A stretch of DNA of 49,351 nt from CAYZAW01 sp964476505. Lineage in GTDB: Bacteria; Bacillota; Clostridia; Christensenellales; CAG-138. Position numbers and translations under genes: made by a program. Below, piece by piece: positions 15,534 through 23,381 of the stretch (position 1 is the first letter of the stretch; each line of letters begins with the position of its first letter). The stretch spans positions 1 to 49,351 of the forward strand of contig CAYZAW010000009.1 of the NCBI GenBank assembly GCA_964476505.1. Reading direction: 5' to 3'. Below the pieces are notes generated by a model. That model worked only from the letters and a program-made list of their open reading frames with translations. It searched no databases and had not been told where the DNA came from.

Positions 15534-17507
15534 TTATTCCACCTCCAACAACGCCGGTATCCCAAGCCTTTTAACGGTTTCCGGCAGAGGCTCGCCGGTG
15601 TTCTCATCCCAGCCGAATGCTTTCCAATGGAGCTTTACCTGCTCACGGGTTTTAAGCTGTACGCCCTTTAAGGGGCCGTTTGAGAGCGGCGGATTGCCCT
15701 CCATGCGCTCCGGCAGCACAAAGGAGGCGGGGGCAACGCCGTGCTTTACGTTGAACATCTGCCGAAGGGTCTGGATGCGGCAGCCCATTTCCATGTAATA
15801 GTCGCCGTCATAGTTCCAGCCTGCCGCCGCGTTTAAATACTCGATCAGCTTCCACATATGTACGCCCGTCATTTCCGCGTAATAGCAGCCGCCCACGCCG
15901 TCCACCAGCATGGAATAGCACGCGTTTGCCTTGGAAATAAGCGCCATGGTGTCGCTGGGGGGAATGTCCTCGGCCTTGCTGTGGATCTTTACCGGCGGTG
16001 CCCAAGAGCAGATATCGCAAAGCGACATTGCCCCGTATTGCAGCGCCATGCCAATGGTATGCTTGCCGGGGGCGGGTTCCGCCACAAAATGAATGGCAAG
16101 CTGTGGGTCATTGCGGCTGTCGTGCATGCCGGGCTCCTGCCCGCCGATGTGCATGGCGTATTCCGCTCCGCCAAAGCGTGCCGCTGCCCGCTTCACGCCG
16201 TCTGCCAAAGCATCCCCAAAGCCCTCTCTTGCGATCATTTTTTTGATGAGGGTAATAATGGCTTTTGCATTGCCCCAGTGCAGGTCAAGTCCGTCGGTCA
16301 TGTCCTTCGTGAGGATACCCTTTTCGTAGCACTCGATGGCCCATGCCACCGTGTTGCCTGCCGAAATGGAGTCCATACCGGCACGGTTTAGCAGCTCGTT
16401 GATGTACAGCACAGACTCCAAGTCGTTATTAAGGCACAGCGGCCCAAAGGCTTGTAAGGTTTCATATTCGGGCTTATGTGTTTCCGGGTATTCGGAATAC
16501 CCGTTTTTTTGAATGTTCAGTCTGCCGCCGCAGCCCATGGGGCAGGAATAGCAGTGATATTTTTGCACCTCGATCTTATTGATACGCTCCGGGTTGTAGG
16601 CTCTAAGCGCGCCCGGCGCATCCTTAGGGCCGCCCGCCCAGTTCTTGATGGGGCCGTCTCCGCTGGGGATGGCAAGGGGCGTGTTGGAGGGCGTGCCCCA
16701 CTCCTTAAAGATGTATGGCGTAAGAGCGCCATCCAAGGGAACAGAGGGAAGCATGCCAAGCATGCGCCCGCCAAAGCCTAATATGCCGCCAAAGCCCGAG
16801 GGCAGCGCCACCTTGTTTAGCGTTGTGCCAAGCTTTTTGGACAGCGCGTGCACCTTCTCGGTATCGGCGCAGGGGATAGGGCGGCTCCCCGCCAACACCA
16901 CGGCCTTTAAACGCTTGCTGCCCATTACAGCGCCAACACCGCTTCTTGCAGCAATACGCCCGCCCTCGTTGCAGATGCCGGAAATGAGGGACAGCTTTTC
17001 GCCCGCTTGGCCTATGAGCGCTACGCAGGGCTTCTTTTTGATACGGGTATCCTTCTGCAATTGTAGCTCCGCTTCGGTTGCGTCCATGCCCCAGTAGGCA
17101 GAAGCATCCCGTAGCTGTGCGCCCTTGTTATCGCAGTACAGGTACACCGGCTTTTCCGATATGCCGGAAAAGAAGATGCCGTCAAACCCGCATTGCTTGA
17201 TGGCAGGGGAAAACACGCCGCCGCAATTGGCGTCGCCCCAACCTCCGGTAAGCGGGCTTTTGCATACCGCCATCCAGCGTCCGCAAAACAGTGCCCCTGT
17301 GCCGGTAAGCGCGCCGGACACAAAGCCCAAGATGTTTTCAGGCCCCAGCGGGTCGGCATCTGCCGGGATGTTTTTATATAAGTACCATGCGCCCAAGCCC
17401 TTGCCGGAAAGCACCGCGTCGTACACGGCCTCCGGAATCTGCTCGGTTTTGATCTCGCCCGTTGTTAGATCAACGCGAAGCACCTTCCCCATACAGCTTT
17501 GCATCAT
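15534..17507 (-). CDS. Tungsten-type aldehyde:ferredoxin oxidoreductase family protein
   Basis: A 657-residue member of the AOR family, normally holding tungsto-bispterin and one 4Fe-4S cluster. The N-terminal domain shows GKVLRVDLTTGEIKTE, the glycine-rich pterin segment GRWMAVCKSPLTGGWGDANCGG, and ARSGVGAVMGSKRLKAVV. The cluster motif C319-x2-C322-x3-C326 (CYSCPMGCGG) is intact, and a distal Cys in LCDICSW may supply the fourth ligand. The ATG at 17507 has AAGGAGG six bases upstream and overlaps the DUF362 gene by 38 bases. It would oxidise an aldehyde or reduce an acid with the downstream ferredoxin. The unusual neighbours suggest a special substrate rather than a general detoxifying AOR. 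Confidence 0.88.
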   Translation of the reverse strand: MMQSCMGKVLRVDLTTGEIKTEQIPEAVYDAVLSGKGLGAWYLYKNIPADADPLGPENILGFVSGALTGTGALFCGRWMAVCKSPLTGGWGDANCGGVFSPAIKQCGFDGIFFSGISEKPVYLYCDNKGAQLRDASAYWGMDATEAELQLQKDTRIKKKPCVALIGQAGEKLSLISGICNEGGRIAARSGVGAVMGSKRLKAVVLAGSRPIPCADTEKVHALSKKLGTTLNKVALPSGFGGILGFGGRMLGMLPSVPLDGALTPYIFKEWGTPSNTPLAIPSGDGPIKNWAGGPKDAPGALRAYNPERINKIEVQKYHCYSCPMGCGGRLNIQKNGYSEYPETHKPEYETLQAFGPLCLNNDLESVLYINELLNRAGMDSISAGNTVAWAIECYEKGILTKDMTDGLDLHWGNAKAIITLIKKMIAREGFGDALADGVKRAAARFGGAEYAMHIGGQEPGMHDSRNDPQLAIHFVAEPAPGKHTIGMALQYGAMSLCDICSWAPPVKIHSKAEDIPPSDTMALISKANACYSMLVDGVGGCYYAEMTGVHMWKLIEYLNAAAGWNYDGDYYMEMGCRIQTLRQMFNVKHGVAPASFVLPERMEGNPPLSNGPLKGVQLKTREQVKLHWKAFGWDENTGEPLPETVKRLGIPALLEVE

Positions 17508-19443
17508 GCCATTCCTCCTTGGTATCGATTCGCATCTGCCGCTTGAGTGGCAGCCACCAGATAAACCCAAACAGCATACACAGCAATACGGATTTTAGCC
17601 CGGATGTACCGCTTTGTTTGCCCGTTTTCCAGCCCACTGCGATAAGCTCTACGGCATGCAGCAGCAGTAAGCCCAAGAACAGCCACGGGAACGCGGCAAG
17701 CTTCATCAACAGGCACGCGCCCGCCCAAAGCACCAGTGTCAGCAGATAGTAGATCACCTGCCGGGTCTTGGCGGTTTCTCCTCGTCCGGGGTCGCAGGCA
17801 GACCATACGATGTGCCACTGGCTGTTTAACTGCGCCCGTCGTTCACCGCGGCTCATGGGCGGCAGTGGCCACGGAATGTAATCCTGCTGCGCCGCTTTTG
17901 CATCCAGTACCGGCAGCCCAAACACGCGATCCTCATGCGCCCGGGGGCAGTCTACATAGCGCCCGGCTGCAATGTGCTTTTTCCTCGCCAGTACGGTTCC
18001 CACCATACCGAATACCGTTTGCATCAGCCCCTTATTTTGAGGGCTCATGATGGGCATGGTAACGCCCGCCGCATGGCAGACCACCGCCATACATTTTGCC
18101 GGGTCGCAACAGCCGGAGGCCACATACTGGCAGACCTCTTTCGCGGTCATGGCACAGTTGCCCATAGCCATTTTGCGCATGGGCAGCGCCGCAATGTTGG
18201 ATAAGGTGTAGGGCTTACCGGTTTTATCGAACCAGTAGCGTACGCCGTCGATCAGCACGCCCGTGCCCTGTATGATGCACAGCTTGAAATCCTGCCGGGC
18301 GCTCTTTTTAAAGTTGTAATAGTCCAGCCCGGTTTTTGTTGCCGCCAAGCAGCCGCCTGTGCAGGCTTGTTCCAGCGCAAGCGCCATTTGGGGGGTCACG
18401 GCGTTGGGGTCTGTTACCTTGGGCGCGCCGTTTACCGTGTGCCCAACCAGCGTTAAAAGATTGGGGAATTCCCGCGCTGTTTTTTCATCCATGAGCGAGC
18501 TGATAGCTGGCCGGAATTTTACCACATCGGTATTACCCAGTATTTCGGCCGTGGGGTCGCCAAAGCCACGTTGCGTGGCTTCTATCATCAGTTGGTTTTC
18601 GTCCGGGTCAAAGCCCATCATGCGCGTGGTAACGCGATCCGCCTCCACGCTGTTGTTGCTGACCACGATCTTTCCAACGCGCACCGGGTCTACGGGGGCG
18701 GGGGTGTTGCCCTCGCCGCCGATGATGCCGTCTATCACGGTCAAGTCCGGCTTGAACAAATACAATAGGTCTGCCAGCTTTTTGTTGATAAGGTAGCTGT
18801 GGTTCCGCTCCCGCAAAAAGTAGGGAATGGTACCCATGGCATTTTTAAAGCCCAGCGTGACCCCCGTGTACAGGTTGGTTTTCATTTTGGGCACGGAGAT
18901 GTAATACGCATCGCCCCGTACCACCGCATCCAGCGTATCGGGCAGGTAAACCTCCTGCATGACCTCCGCCTTGGGTAACATATATCGTACCACCGGACGG
19001 CGCTCCAGCGCAACCAGCTTTGTGTGATATTCCTTGGCAATGCGGTCGTAGCCCGCTATTTTAAAGCTGGCGGTGGTGGGCATGGGCTTGCCGGAGGATT
19101 CCGCAATGGTGATGTTGTTCGTGTACCGCCGGATATACCGCACCACTGCTTCAAACACCCGGGGGTCTGTCGTTTCCGGGTAATCCCGCTGGTCAAAGCC
19201 GCTGTCGTGGTAAACGGATACCAAATTGGGCTTGATGATCACAGGCCGGTCGTTTTGCAATTCCTTTGAAAAGCAGACCCGTTCATTCAAACGATCCAGC
19301 GCCGTTTCCACCGCAGCGCGGATGGCCTGCACGTCCTCCCGTGCGTCGTAAGCGGGCGTGCCGAATTCTTTTGGCAGCACAACAAAATCCCGCAGGTAAT
19401 CCAGCGGCTTTGCCTGTTCTATGACCACTACGCTGTTTGCCAT
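17470..19443 (-). CDS. DUF362 protein with C-terminal membrane domain
   Basis: A 657-residue two-part protein. Residues about 60-330 are a DUF362 domain (RPVIIKPNLVSVY, ITIAESSGKPMPTTASFKIAGY, PKMKTNLYTGVTLGFKNAMG, DLTVIDGIIGGEGNTP), a family linked to Fe-S proteins and unknown redox or metal roles. A Cys-rich middle (about 430-455: GNCAMTAKEVC, SGCCDPAKC) could bind a cluster. The C-terminal 110 residues carry about three hydrophobic helices and a short polar tail, so the protein is membrane-attached; this tail is unusual for the family. Four bases separate it from the upstream gene, and it overlaps the AOR gene by 38 bases. Exact function unknown. Confidence 0.72.
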   Translation of the reverse strand: MANSVVVIEQAKPLDYLRDFVVLPKEFGTPAYDAREDVQAIRAAVETALDRLNERVCFSKELQNDRPVIIKPNLVSVYHDSGFDQRDYPETTDPRVFEAVVRYIRRYTNNITIAESSGKPMPTTASFKIAGYDRIAKEYHTKLVALERRPVVRYMLPKAEVMQEVYLPDTLDAVVRGDAYYISVPKMKTNLYTGVTLGFKNAMGTIPYFLRERNHSYLINKKLADLLYLFKPDLTVIDGIIGGEGNTPAPVDPVRVGKIVVSNNSVEADRVTTRMMGFDPDENQLMIEATQRGFGDPTAEILGNTDVVKFRPAISSLMDEKTAREFPNLLTLVGHTVNGAPKVTDPNAVTPQMALALEQACTGGCLAATKTGLDYYNFKKSARQDFKLCIIQGTGVLIDGVRYWFDKTGKPYTLSNIAALPMRKMAMGNCAMTAKEVCQYVASGCCDPAKCMAVVCHAAGVTMPIMSPQNKGLMQTVFGMVGTVLARKKHIAAGRYVDCPRAHEDRVFGLPVLDAKAAQQDYIPWPLPPMSRGERRAQLNSQWHIVWSACDPGRGETAKTRQVIYYLLTLVLWAGACLLMKLAAFPWLFLGLLLLHAVELIAVGWKTGKQSGTSGLKSVLLCMLFGFIWWLPLKRQMRIDTKEEWHDAKLYGEGASR

Positions 19444-19447
19444 GTGC

Positions 19448-20581
19448 TTACTCCCCGTACTCGCCGTATTCGCAGCCGATGTTCTTCGCGTCCACGGTAT
19501 CGATCAACTCCAGCTTGCCGCCCTTTTTACGGTACAGCTCGATGGTGCCCGTGCCGTTCCCGCCGTTCCACAGGCGGTTGTGTAGCTTTTTGCCGTTGGG
19601 CGCTTCGTAATTGATCCAAAGCATATCCTTCTTAAAGCAGCGCACCTTGGTATCCATCACGTATTTTACGGTTTCCTGCCGCACATGCCACAGGATTTCC
19701 GTATCGGTTTCTTCTCCCGTGAACTTGGTGCGGCAAACCGTCCAGAATTTTGAGAAATTGAATTCGTAGCTTTTGCCCTCGTACCAGAAGTCGGACAGCA
19801 GCTTGCGGTTTAAAGCCACACCCAGAATCTTCGGCCGTCCGCCGCCAATGTTGAACACGCTGTTTTCTAGCTTTTTGCCGGTTTTGCGGCTGGTTAAATT
19901 GTTGCTGGAAAGCCACACCCACGGGCTGGTAAAATCCCCGCCCCAGTTTTTATCCGCGTAGCCAAAGCAGGTTTCGGGCTCCACCTTGTACCTGCGTCCG
20001 TTCAATACGATCCAGCCCTTGTACTTGGTTTTCATGCCCTCGGCGTGCCAGAACATTTCAAATGCGTTGAGCCGCTGGAAGAATTTTGACGCGCCGTAGC
20101 CTACATGGAAGGCCACCTGCTTGTCGATTGCAATATCCCATTCCATATCTCCGCCGTTGCACATGTATTCCGGATGCGCTTGCGCTTCGTCATGGCTAAT
20201 ATGTACGCTGCCCTTTGTATGCGTCTCGGAGCAGACGCAGTCTGCGGCGGAAATGTTAAGGTTGGTATCATAGGCAAGAGAAACGTCCTTCCATGGGAAG
20301 AAACGGTGCAGCTGCCCGCCGTTTTCGCCCCACCAACCTACGTTTACCATTAGGTAGGAGGGCTTTTTGCCATCCGTTTTACGATCCGGGTGCTGCCCCA
20401 ACACGGGTTCGTCTGCCGCCAGTGCCGGATTGCAGGTAAAAAACTCGATGTACATGGGCTGCTCGCTGCCGGTTTCCTCGTCAATGGCGGTAAAGGAATG
20501 CCACCACCAGTCGTACCCCCGTTTGGAAAGCGCCCCCCGAAGCATAAAATGATTCCGTTGTTTGTCGCTGATGTTCGCCAT
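19448..20581 (-). CDS. Tocopherol-cyclase-like protein
   Basis: A 377-residue soluble protein with the landmarks of the tocopherol cyclase family: GYDWWWHSF near residue 22, YADKNWGGDFTSPWVWLSSN at 208-227 (compare the YAEKNWG-F...W-W of plant VTE1), and beta-rich lipocalin-like repeats through to the C-terminus. An anaerobe is not expected to make tocopherol, so it more likely acts on another hydrophobic or prenylated compound, as a cyclase, hydratase-like enzyme or binding protein. It has no signal peptide. A GAAAGGGG site precedes the ATG. It heads the minus-strand group with DUF362, AOR, ferredoxin and MoaD genes. Confidence 0.65.
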   Translation of the reverse strand: MANISDKQRNHFMLRGALSKRGYDWWWHSFTAIDEETGSEQPMYIEFFTCNPALAADEPVLGQHPDRKTDGKKPSYLMVNVGWWGENGGQLHRFFPWKDVSLAYDTNLNISAADCVCSETHTKGSVHISHDEAQAHPEYMCNGGDMEWDIAIDKQVAFHVGYGASKFFQRLNAFEMFWHAEGMKTKYKGWIVLNGRRYKVEPETCFGYADKNWGGDFTSPWVWLSSNNLTSRKTGKKLENSVFNIGGGRPKILGVALNRKLLSDFWYEGKSYEFNFSKFWTVCRTKFTGEETDTEILWHVRQETVKYVMDTKVRCFKKDMLWINYEAPNGKKLHNRLWNGGNGTGTIELYRKKGGKLELIDTVDAKNIGCEYGEYGE

Positions 20582-20737
20582 GTTGATCCCCTTTCTGCAT
20601 TATGGAACGGTGATATGTTACACGCCGGTTCCCGGCGGAAAAGAATGCTCTACATGATATCGCTGATGATAGAAATGATTTTGTTTCTGTCCGTTTGCTA
20701 TTACAAGCCTGTAGGCCTTGACGCATGCCGCGCGGCG

Positions 20738-21178
20738 CTAGAGAAGCCCCAGCAGCACGGTTTCCGTCAGCTTGGGGAATATCAGCCAGATGGCGGCTGC
20801 AGACATTACAAGGCGCAGCAGCCATTCAAAGAAGCCGCCTGTTTTGATATCCAAAAGCGGAATGCCTATCGTTTTGCGAAAAGGCCAAAACAGCATCACG
20901 CCCTTGCGATTGAGCATATCCAGCAGGATATGGGACAGTACCCCCAAGCCAAGATAGGGATATATCGCGCCGCAAAGGGCGGCAAACAGCAGGCTGTGGG
21001 TAACGCCCCGGTGCTGCAGCAGCCATGAAACGGCTTTGCACCTGCTGCCAAGCGTAGAGGAGGCTTGGTCGATATCCGGCAGCAGTGCGCCAAAGGTAAG
21101 CATCACCGCCTCCGGCATAGGCAGCTTCAGCGCCGCCGCCACCAATATGCCGCCAATCACATGGGTCTCGCTTTTCAT
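20738..21178 (-). CDS. YdjM-like membrane metal-dependent hydrolase
   Basis: A 146-residue integral membrane protein of the YdjM/DUF457 (LexA-regulated 'metal-dependent hydrolase') family. Conserved polar residues sit between helices: THVIGG near residue 5, LLPDIDQASSTLG near 33-45, HRGVTHSLLFA at 56-66, and GVLSHILLDMLNRKG. These His and Asp residues are thought to bind metal. The enzyme reaction is not known, though links to phospholipid metabolism have been suggested for relatives. The ATG at 21178 has GGGGGAA upstream. It lies between the AOR cluster and the lone holin and seems independent of both. Confidence 0.85.
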   Translation of the reverse strand: MKSETHVIGGILVAAALKLPMPEAVMLTFGALLPDIDQASSTLGSRCKAVSWLLQHRGVTHSLLFAALCGAIYPYLGLGVLSHILLDMLNRKGVMLFWPFRKTIGIPLLDIKTGGFFEWLLRLVMSAAAIWLIFPKLTETVLLGLL

Positions 21179-21249
21179 GAGTTCCCCCGCCGTTTATTTA
21201 TTACAATACTATCGTACTGTGATGCGTGCAATAAAACAAGCGTATGGAT

Positions 21250-21272
21250 GGTTTCGAGGGTAGAAACCCTCG
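21250..21272 (+). other. Overlapping alternative hairpins upstream of the holin
   Basis: CGAGGG (21255-21260) can pair with CCCTCG (21267-21272), while GGTTTC (21250-21255) can pair with GAAACC (21263-21268). The two helices share bases and cannot coexist. It lies about 30 bases before the holin start; a regulatory role is only possible. Confidence 0.3.
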
Positions 21273-21303
21273 GGGTTAAATAAAAACAAAGGAGGATAAC
21301 ACT

Positions 21304-21552
21304 ATGAAAATCAACTGGAAGGTACGTTTCAAGCAGCCCGTGTTTATCACGACTTTTACCACGCTGGTACTCACCTTTGTCTACAATCTGCTTGCCATGT
21401 TCGAGATCGTCCCGTCCATCTCTCAGGACATGGTGATGAATGTAGTCATTGCCGTCGTGCAGCTTCTCGCCGGAATTGGTGTGTTGGTTGACCCCACCAC
21501 GAAGGGCGTGAAGGACAGTGAGAGGGCTATGAGTTACACGGAACCAAACTAA
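21304..21552 (+). CDS. Orphan phage holin, phiLC3 family
   Basis: An 82-residue protein with the start INWKVRFK and the end VDPTTKGVKDSERAMSYTEP, both hallmarks of the phiLC3 holin family of phages of Gram-positive hosts. Two membrane helices span about residues 14-34 and 43-63 with a short loop, giving a type II holin layout. It has a strong AAAGGAGG site and its own terminator, so it appears functional. No endolysin, tail or integrase gene is nearby: neighbours are a YdjM-like gene and ssrA. It could be a prophage remnant (ssrA is a common integration site) or a domesticated holin. Confidence 0.85.
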   Translation: MKINWKVRFKQPVFITTFTTLVLTFVYNLLAMFEIVPSISQDMVMNVVIAVVQLLAGIGVLVDPTTKGVKDSERAMSYTEPN

Positions 21553-21568
21553 ACTGAACAAAAGAAAG

Positions 21569-21600
21569 CCGGGGAGGGTATCACACCTTCCCCGGTATTT
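21569..21600 (+). terminator. Terminator after the holin gene
   Basis: Eleven-bp stem CCGGGGAGGGT/ACCTTCCCCGG with one G-T pair and a five-base loop, followed by TATTTCTAT, 16 bases after the stop. Confidence 0.75.
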
Positions 21601-21607
21601 CTATGAC

Positions 21608-21650
21608 AAATCCGAACACGTTCTTCACGAAGAAGAAATAGTTCGGATTT
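21608..21650 (-). terminator. Inverted repeat at the 3' side of ssrA
   Basis: AAATCCGAAC (21608-21617) and GTTCGGATTT (21641-21650) form a 10-bp stem enclosing a smaller TTCTTC/GAAGAA-type helix. It lies eight bases beyond the tmRNA CCA end, where a terminator or processing signal is expected; the ends of the stem are A/T-only. Confidence 0.6.
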
Positions 21651-21658
21651 GCACGGTT

Positions 21659-22008
21659 TGGTGGAGATGGCGGGAATCGAACCCGCGTCCGAAAACCCAT
21701 CCACAGGACTTTCTACGAGCGTAGCCAATGCTTTAAATTTCCCTCGGTTAAGCCCCCCTTGGCAGGGTCAAAACCTTAGTAGCTTCATAAAATCCCACCT
21801 GCTTCAAAGCTTGTTCAGGCTGGTTCCCTACGATAATGACGCCCGAGTACCGGCCGTAGGCCTCCGGAGTCGAACGGTCACTGCTTAAGCAGCGACGGGT
21901 ACGTAATTAGTTTTCTCAGTTATTCTTTCTGATCCGCTTTTAACGAAGCTCGGAACTTCGGCTCGCTTATCCCACTTCTGCGATCCCCGTCGAAACCAGT
22001 GCATCCCC
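21659..22008 (-). ncRNA. ssrA: Transfer-messenger RNA (tmRNA)
   Basis: A 350-base RNA. The 5' GGGGATG (22008 downward) pairs with the 3' CATCTCC next to the encoded CCA at 21659, forming the acceptor stem; the T-arm reads GCGGGTTCGATTCCCGC and the 5' side has the tmRNA signature GGTTTCGACGGGG. The tag frame runs from 21917 to 21888 with stop TAA at 21887-21885. Assuming the resume codon is GAG, it encodes EKTNYVPVAA after the first Ala from charged tmRNA. The AA end fits the protease-recognition rule. It rescues stalled ribosomes with SmpB, encoded two genes upstream. The exact resume codon is inferred by comparison with the B. subtilis tag start. Confidence 0.93.
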
Positions 22009-22010
22009 AG

Positions 22011-22056
22011 ATAAGGGTGTCAAAAAAGTCCGTTAGGACTTTTTTGACACCCTTAT
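22011..22056. terminator. Perfect 21-bp palindrome between lysA and ssrA
   Basis: Arms 22011-22031 and 22036-22056 match over all 21 bases around a GTTA loop. The core AAAAAAGTCC/GGACTTTTTT is a typical bidirectional terminator, with extra pairing outside. It ends eight bases after the lysA stop, so lysA termination is one role; but it also lies two bases from the ssrA 5' end, between the likely ssrA promoter and the mature RNA. Confidence 0.7.
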
Positions 22057-22083
22057 TATATCCTTATTCCTCTATTCCGTCAA
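22055..22083 (-). promoter_or_regulatory. ssrA: Near-consensus promoter upstream of ssrA
   Basis: On the minus strand, TTGACG (22083-22078), a 17-bp spacer and TATAAT (22060-22055): 11 of 12 consensus bases. It overlaps the last codons of lysA and points to ssrA. Predicted start is near 22048, inside the palindrome, so a precursor tmRNA would begin with most of that hairpin. Confidence 0.65.
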
Positions 22084-23326
22084 ACAGGTGGAGGAAGTCA
22101 AACGTGGAGAAATAATCCTTCGGTTCTTCCGCCCGGCGAATGAGCTTGGTGGAGCCGTCCTCACAAAGCAGTACCTCGGAGGAACGTAGCTTGCCGTTGT
22201 AATTGTAACCCATGGCAAAGCCGTGCGCGCCCGTATCGTGCAGCACAACGATGTCCCCAATGTCGATCTTCGGCAGCTTCCGGTCAATGGCGAATTTATC
22301 GTTGTTTTCGCAAAGAGAGCCGGTCACGTCGTATATGTGGTCGCAGGGGGCGTTTTCCTTACCCATCACGGTAATGTGATGGTAGGAGCCGTACATGGCG
22401 GGGCGCATCAGGTTGGCGGCGCAAGCGTCCAAGCCAACGTACTCCTTATGCGTGTGCTTATGATGCAGCGCCGTGGTCACCAAGCAGCCGTAAGGGCCGG
22501 TGATGTACCGGCCAAGCTCCGTATACAGCGAAACCTCCATGCCGGCAGGCACCATGATCTCCTCGTAAGCCTTCTGTACCTGCGCACCGATCCATTCGAT
22601 ATCCACCGCCTCTTCCTCGGGGCGATAGGGAATGCTGATGCCGCCGGACAGGTTGATGAACGTGACCACCGCGCCCGTATCCCGGCGCAGCTCCACCGCT
22701 GTTTCAAAAAGCGTGCGGGCAAGCACGGGGTAATAGTTGTTGTCCGTGGTGTTGCTGGCTAAAAACGCGTGCAAGCCAAATTCCTTTACCCCAAGCGCCT
22801 TTAGCTGGCGGAAGCCGTCGGTCAGCTGTTCCCGGGTAAAGCCGTATTTGGCATCGCCGGGGTTGCCCATGATGGTGTTGCCCGAGCGGAACTCACCGCC
22901 GGGGTTCAGGCGGCAGCAAACCTTTTCCGGGATACCGCCGTTTTTCTCCAAGAAGGGGATGTGGGTAATATCGTCCAAGTTGATGATGGCACCCAGCTTC
23001 CGGGCGTATAAATAATCCTTGGCGGGCGTGTCGTTGGAGGAGAACATGATGTCGTTTCCCGTGATGCCAACTGCCTCACACAGCATCAACTCCGTGTAGC
23101 TGGAGCAGTCCATGCCGCAGCCGTTGTCACGCAATATCTGCATGATCACGGGGTTGGGCAGCGCCTTTACCGCAAAATATTCCCGGTAGCCCGGGTTCCA
23201 AGAGAAGGCGTTTTGCAGCCGTTTGAGATTGTCTTTGATGCCCTTTTCATCGTAAAGATGGAAGGGCGTGGGGTACTTTTGAATGATGGCATCGATCTGC
23301 GTCTTGTCAAACGGCAGTGTCTTCAT
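22064..23326 (-). CDS. lysA: Diaminopimelate decarboxylase family enzyme
   Basis: A 420-residue PLP enzyme of fold type III. The PLP lysine is K54 in YFAVKALPNP; LHAFLASNTTDNNYY, INLSGGISIPY (phosphate-binding glycines) and the C-terminal LDACAANLMRPAMYGSYHHI with the second-subunit active-site Cys are visible. It would decarboxylate meso-diaminopimelate to lysine; the variant motifs are those of a clostridial subgroup, so another amino-acid decarboxylase is less likely but not excluded. The ATG at 23326 has AAAGGAGG five bases upstream. It lies between smpB and ssrA on the same strand, and the palindrome follows immediately. Confidence 0.85.
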   Translation of the reverse strand: MKTLPFDKTQIDAIIQKYPTPFHLYDEKGIKDNLKRLQNAFSWNPGYREYFAVKALPNPVIMQILRDNGCGMDCSSYTELMLCEAVGITGNDIMFSSNDTPAKDYLYARKLGAIINLDDITHIPFLEKNGGIPEKVCCRLNPGGEFRSGNTIMGNPGDAKYGFTREQLTDGFRQLKALGVKEFGLHAFLASNTTDNNYYPVLARTLFETAVELRRDTGAVVTFINLSGGISIPYRPEEEAVDIEWIGAQVQKAYEEIMVPAGMEVSLYTELGRYITGPYGCLVTTALHHKHTHKEYVGLDACAANLMRPAMYGSYHHITVMGKENAPCDHIYDVTGSLCENNDKFAIDRKLPKIDIGDIVVLHDTGAHGFAMGYNYNGKLRSSEVLLCEDGSTKLIRRAEEPKDYFSTFDFLHLFDGIEE

Positions 23327-23381
23327 AGTGGCCTCCTTTGTAATAATGGTGTATTTTTTAACGCACCCATCGGGTACGCGT

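Noticed and set aside
21179..22008. Prophage or integrated island around the holin and ssrA
   Set aside because: No integrase, lysin, structural gene or duplicated ssrA end is visible within the window; only the lone holin supports it, so no mobile element is annotated.
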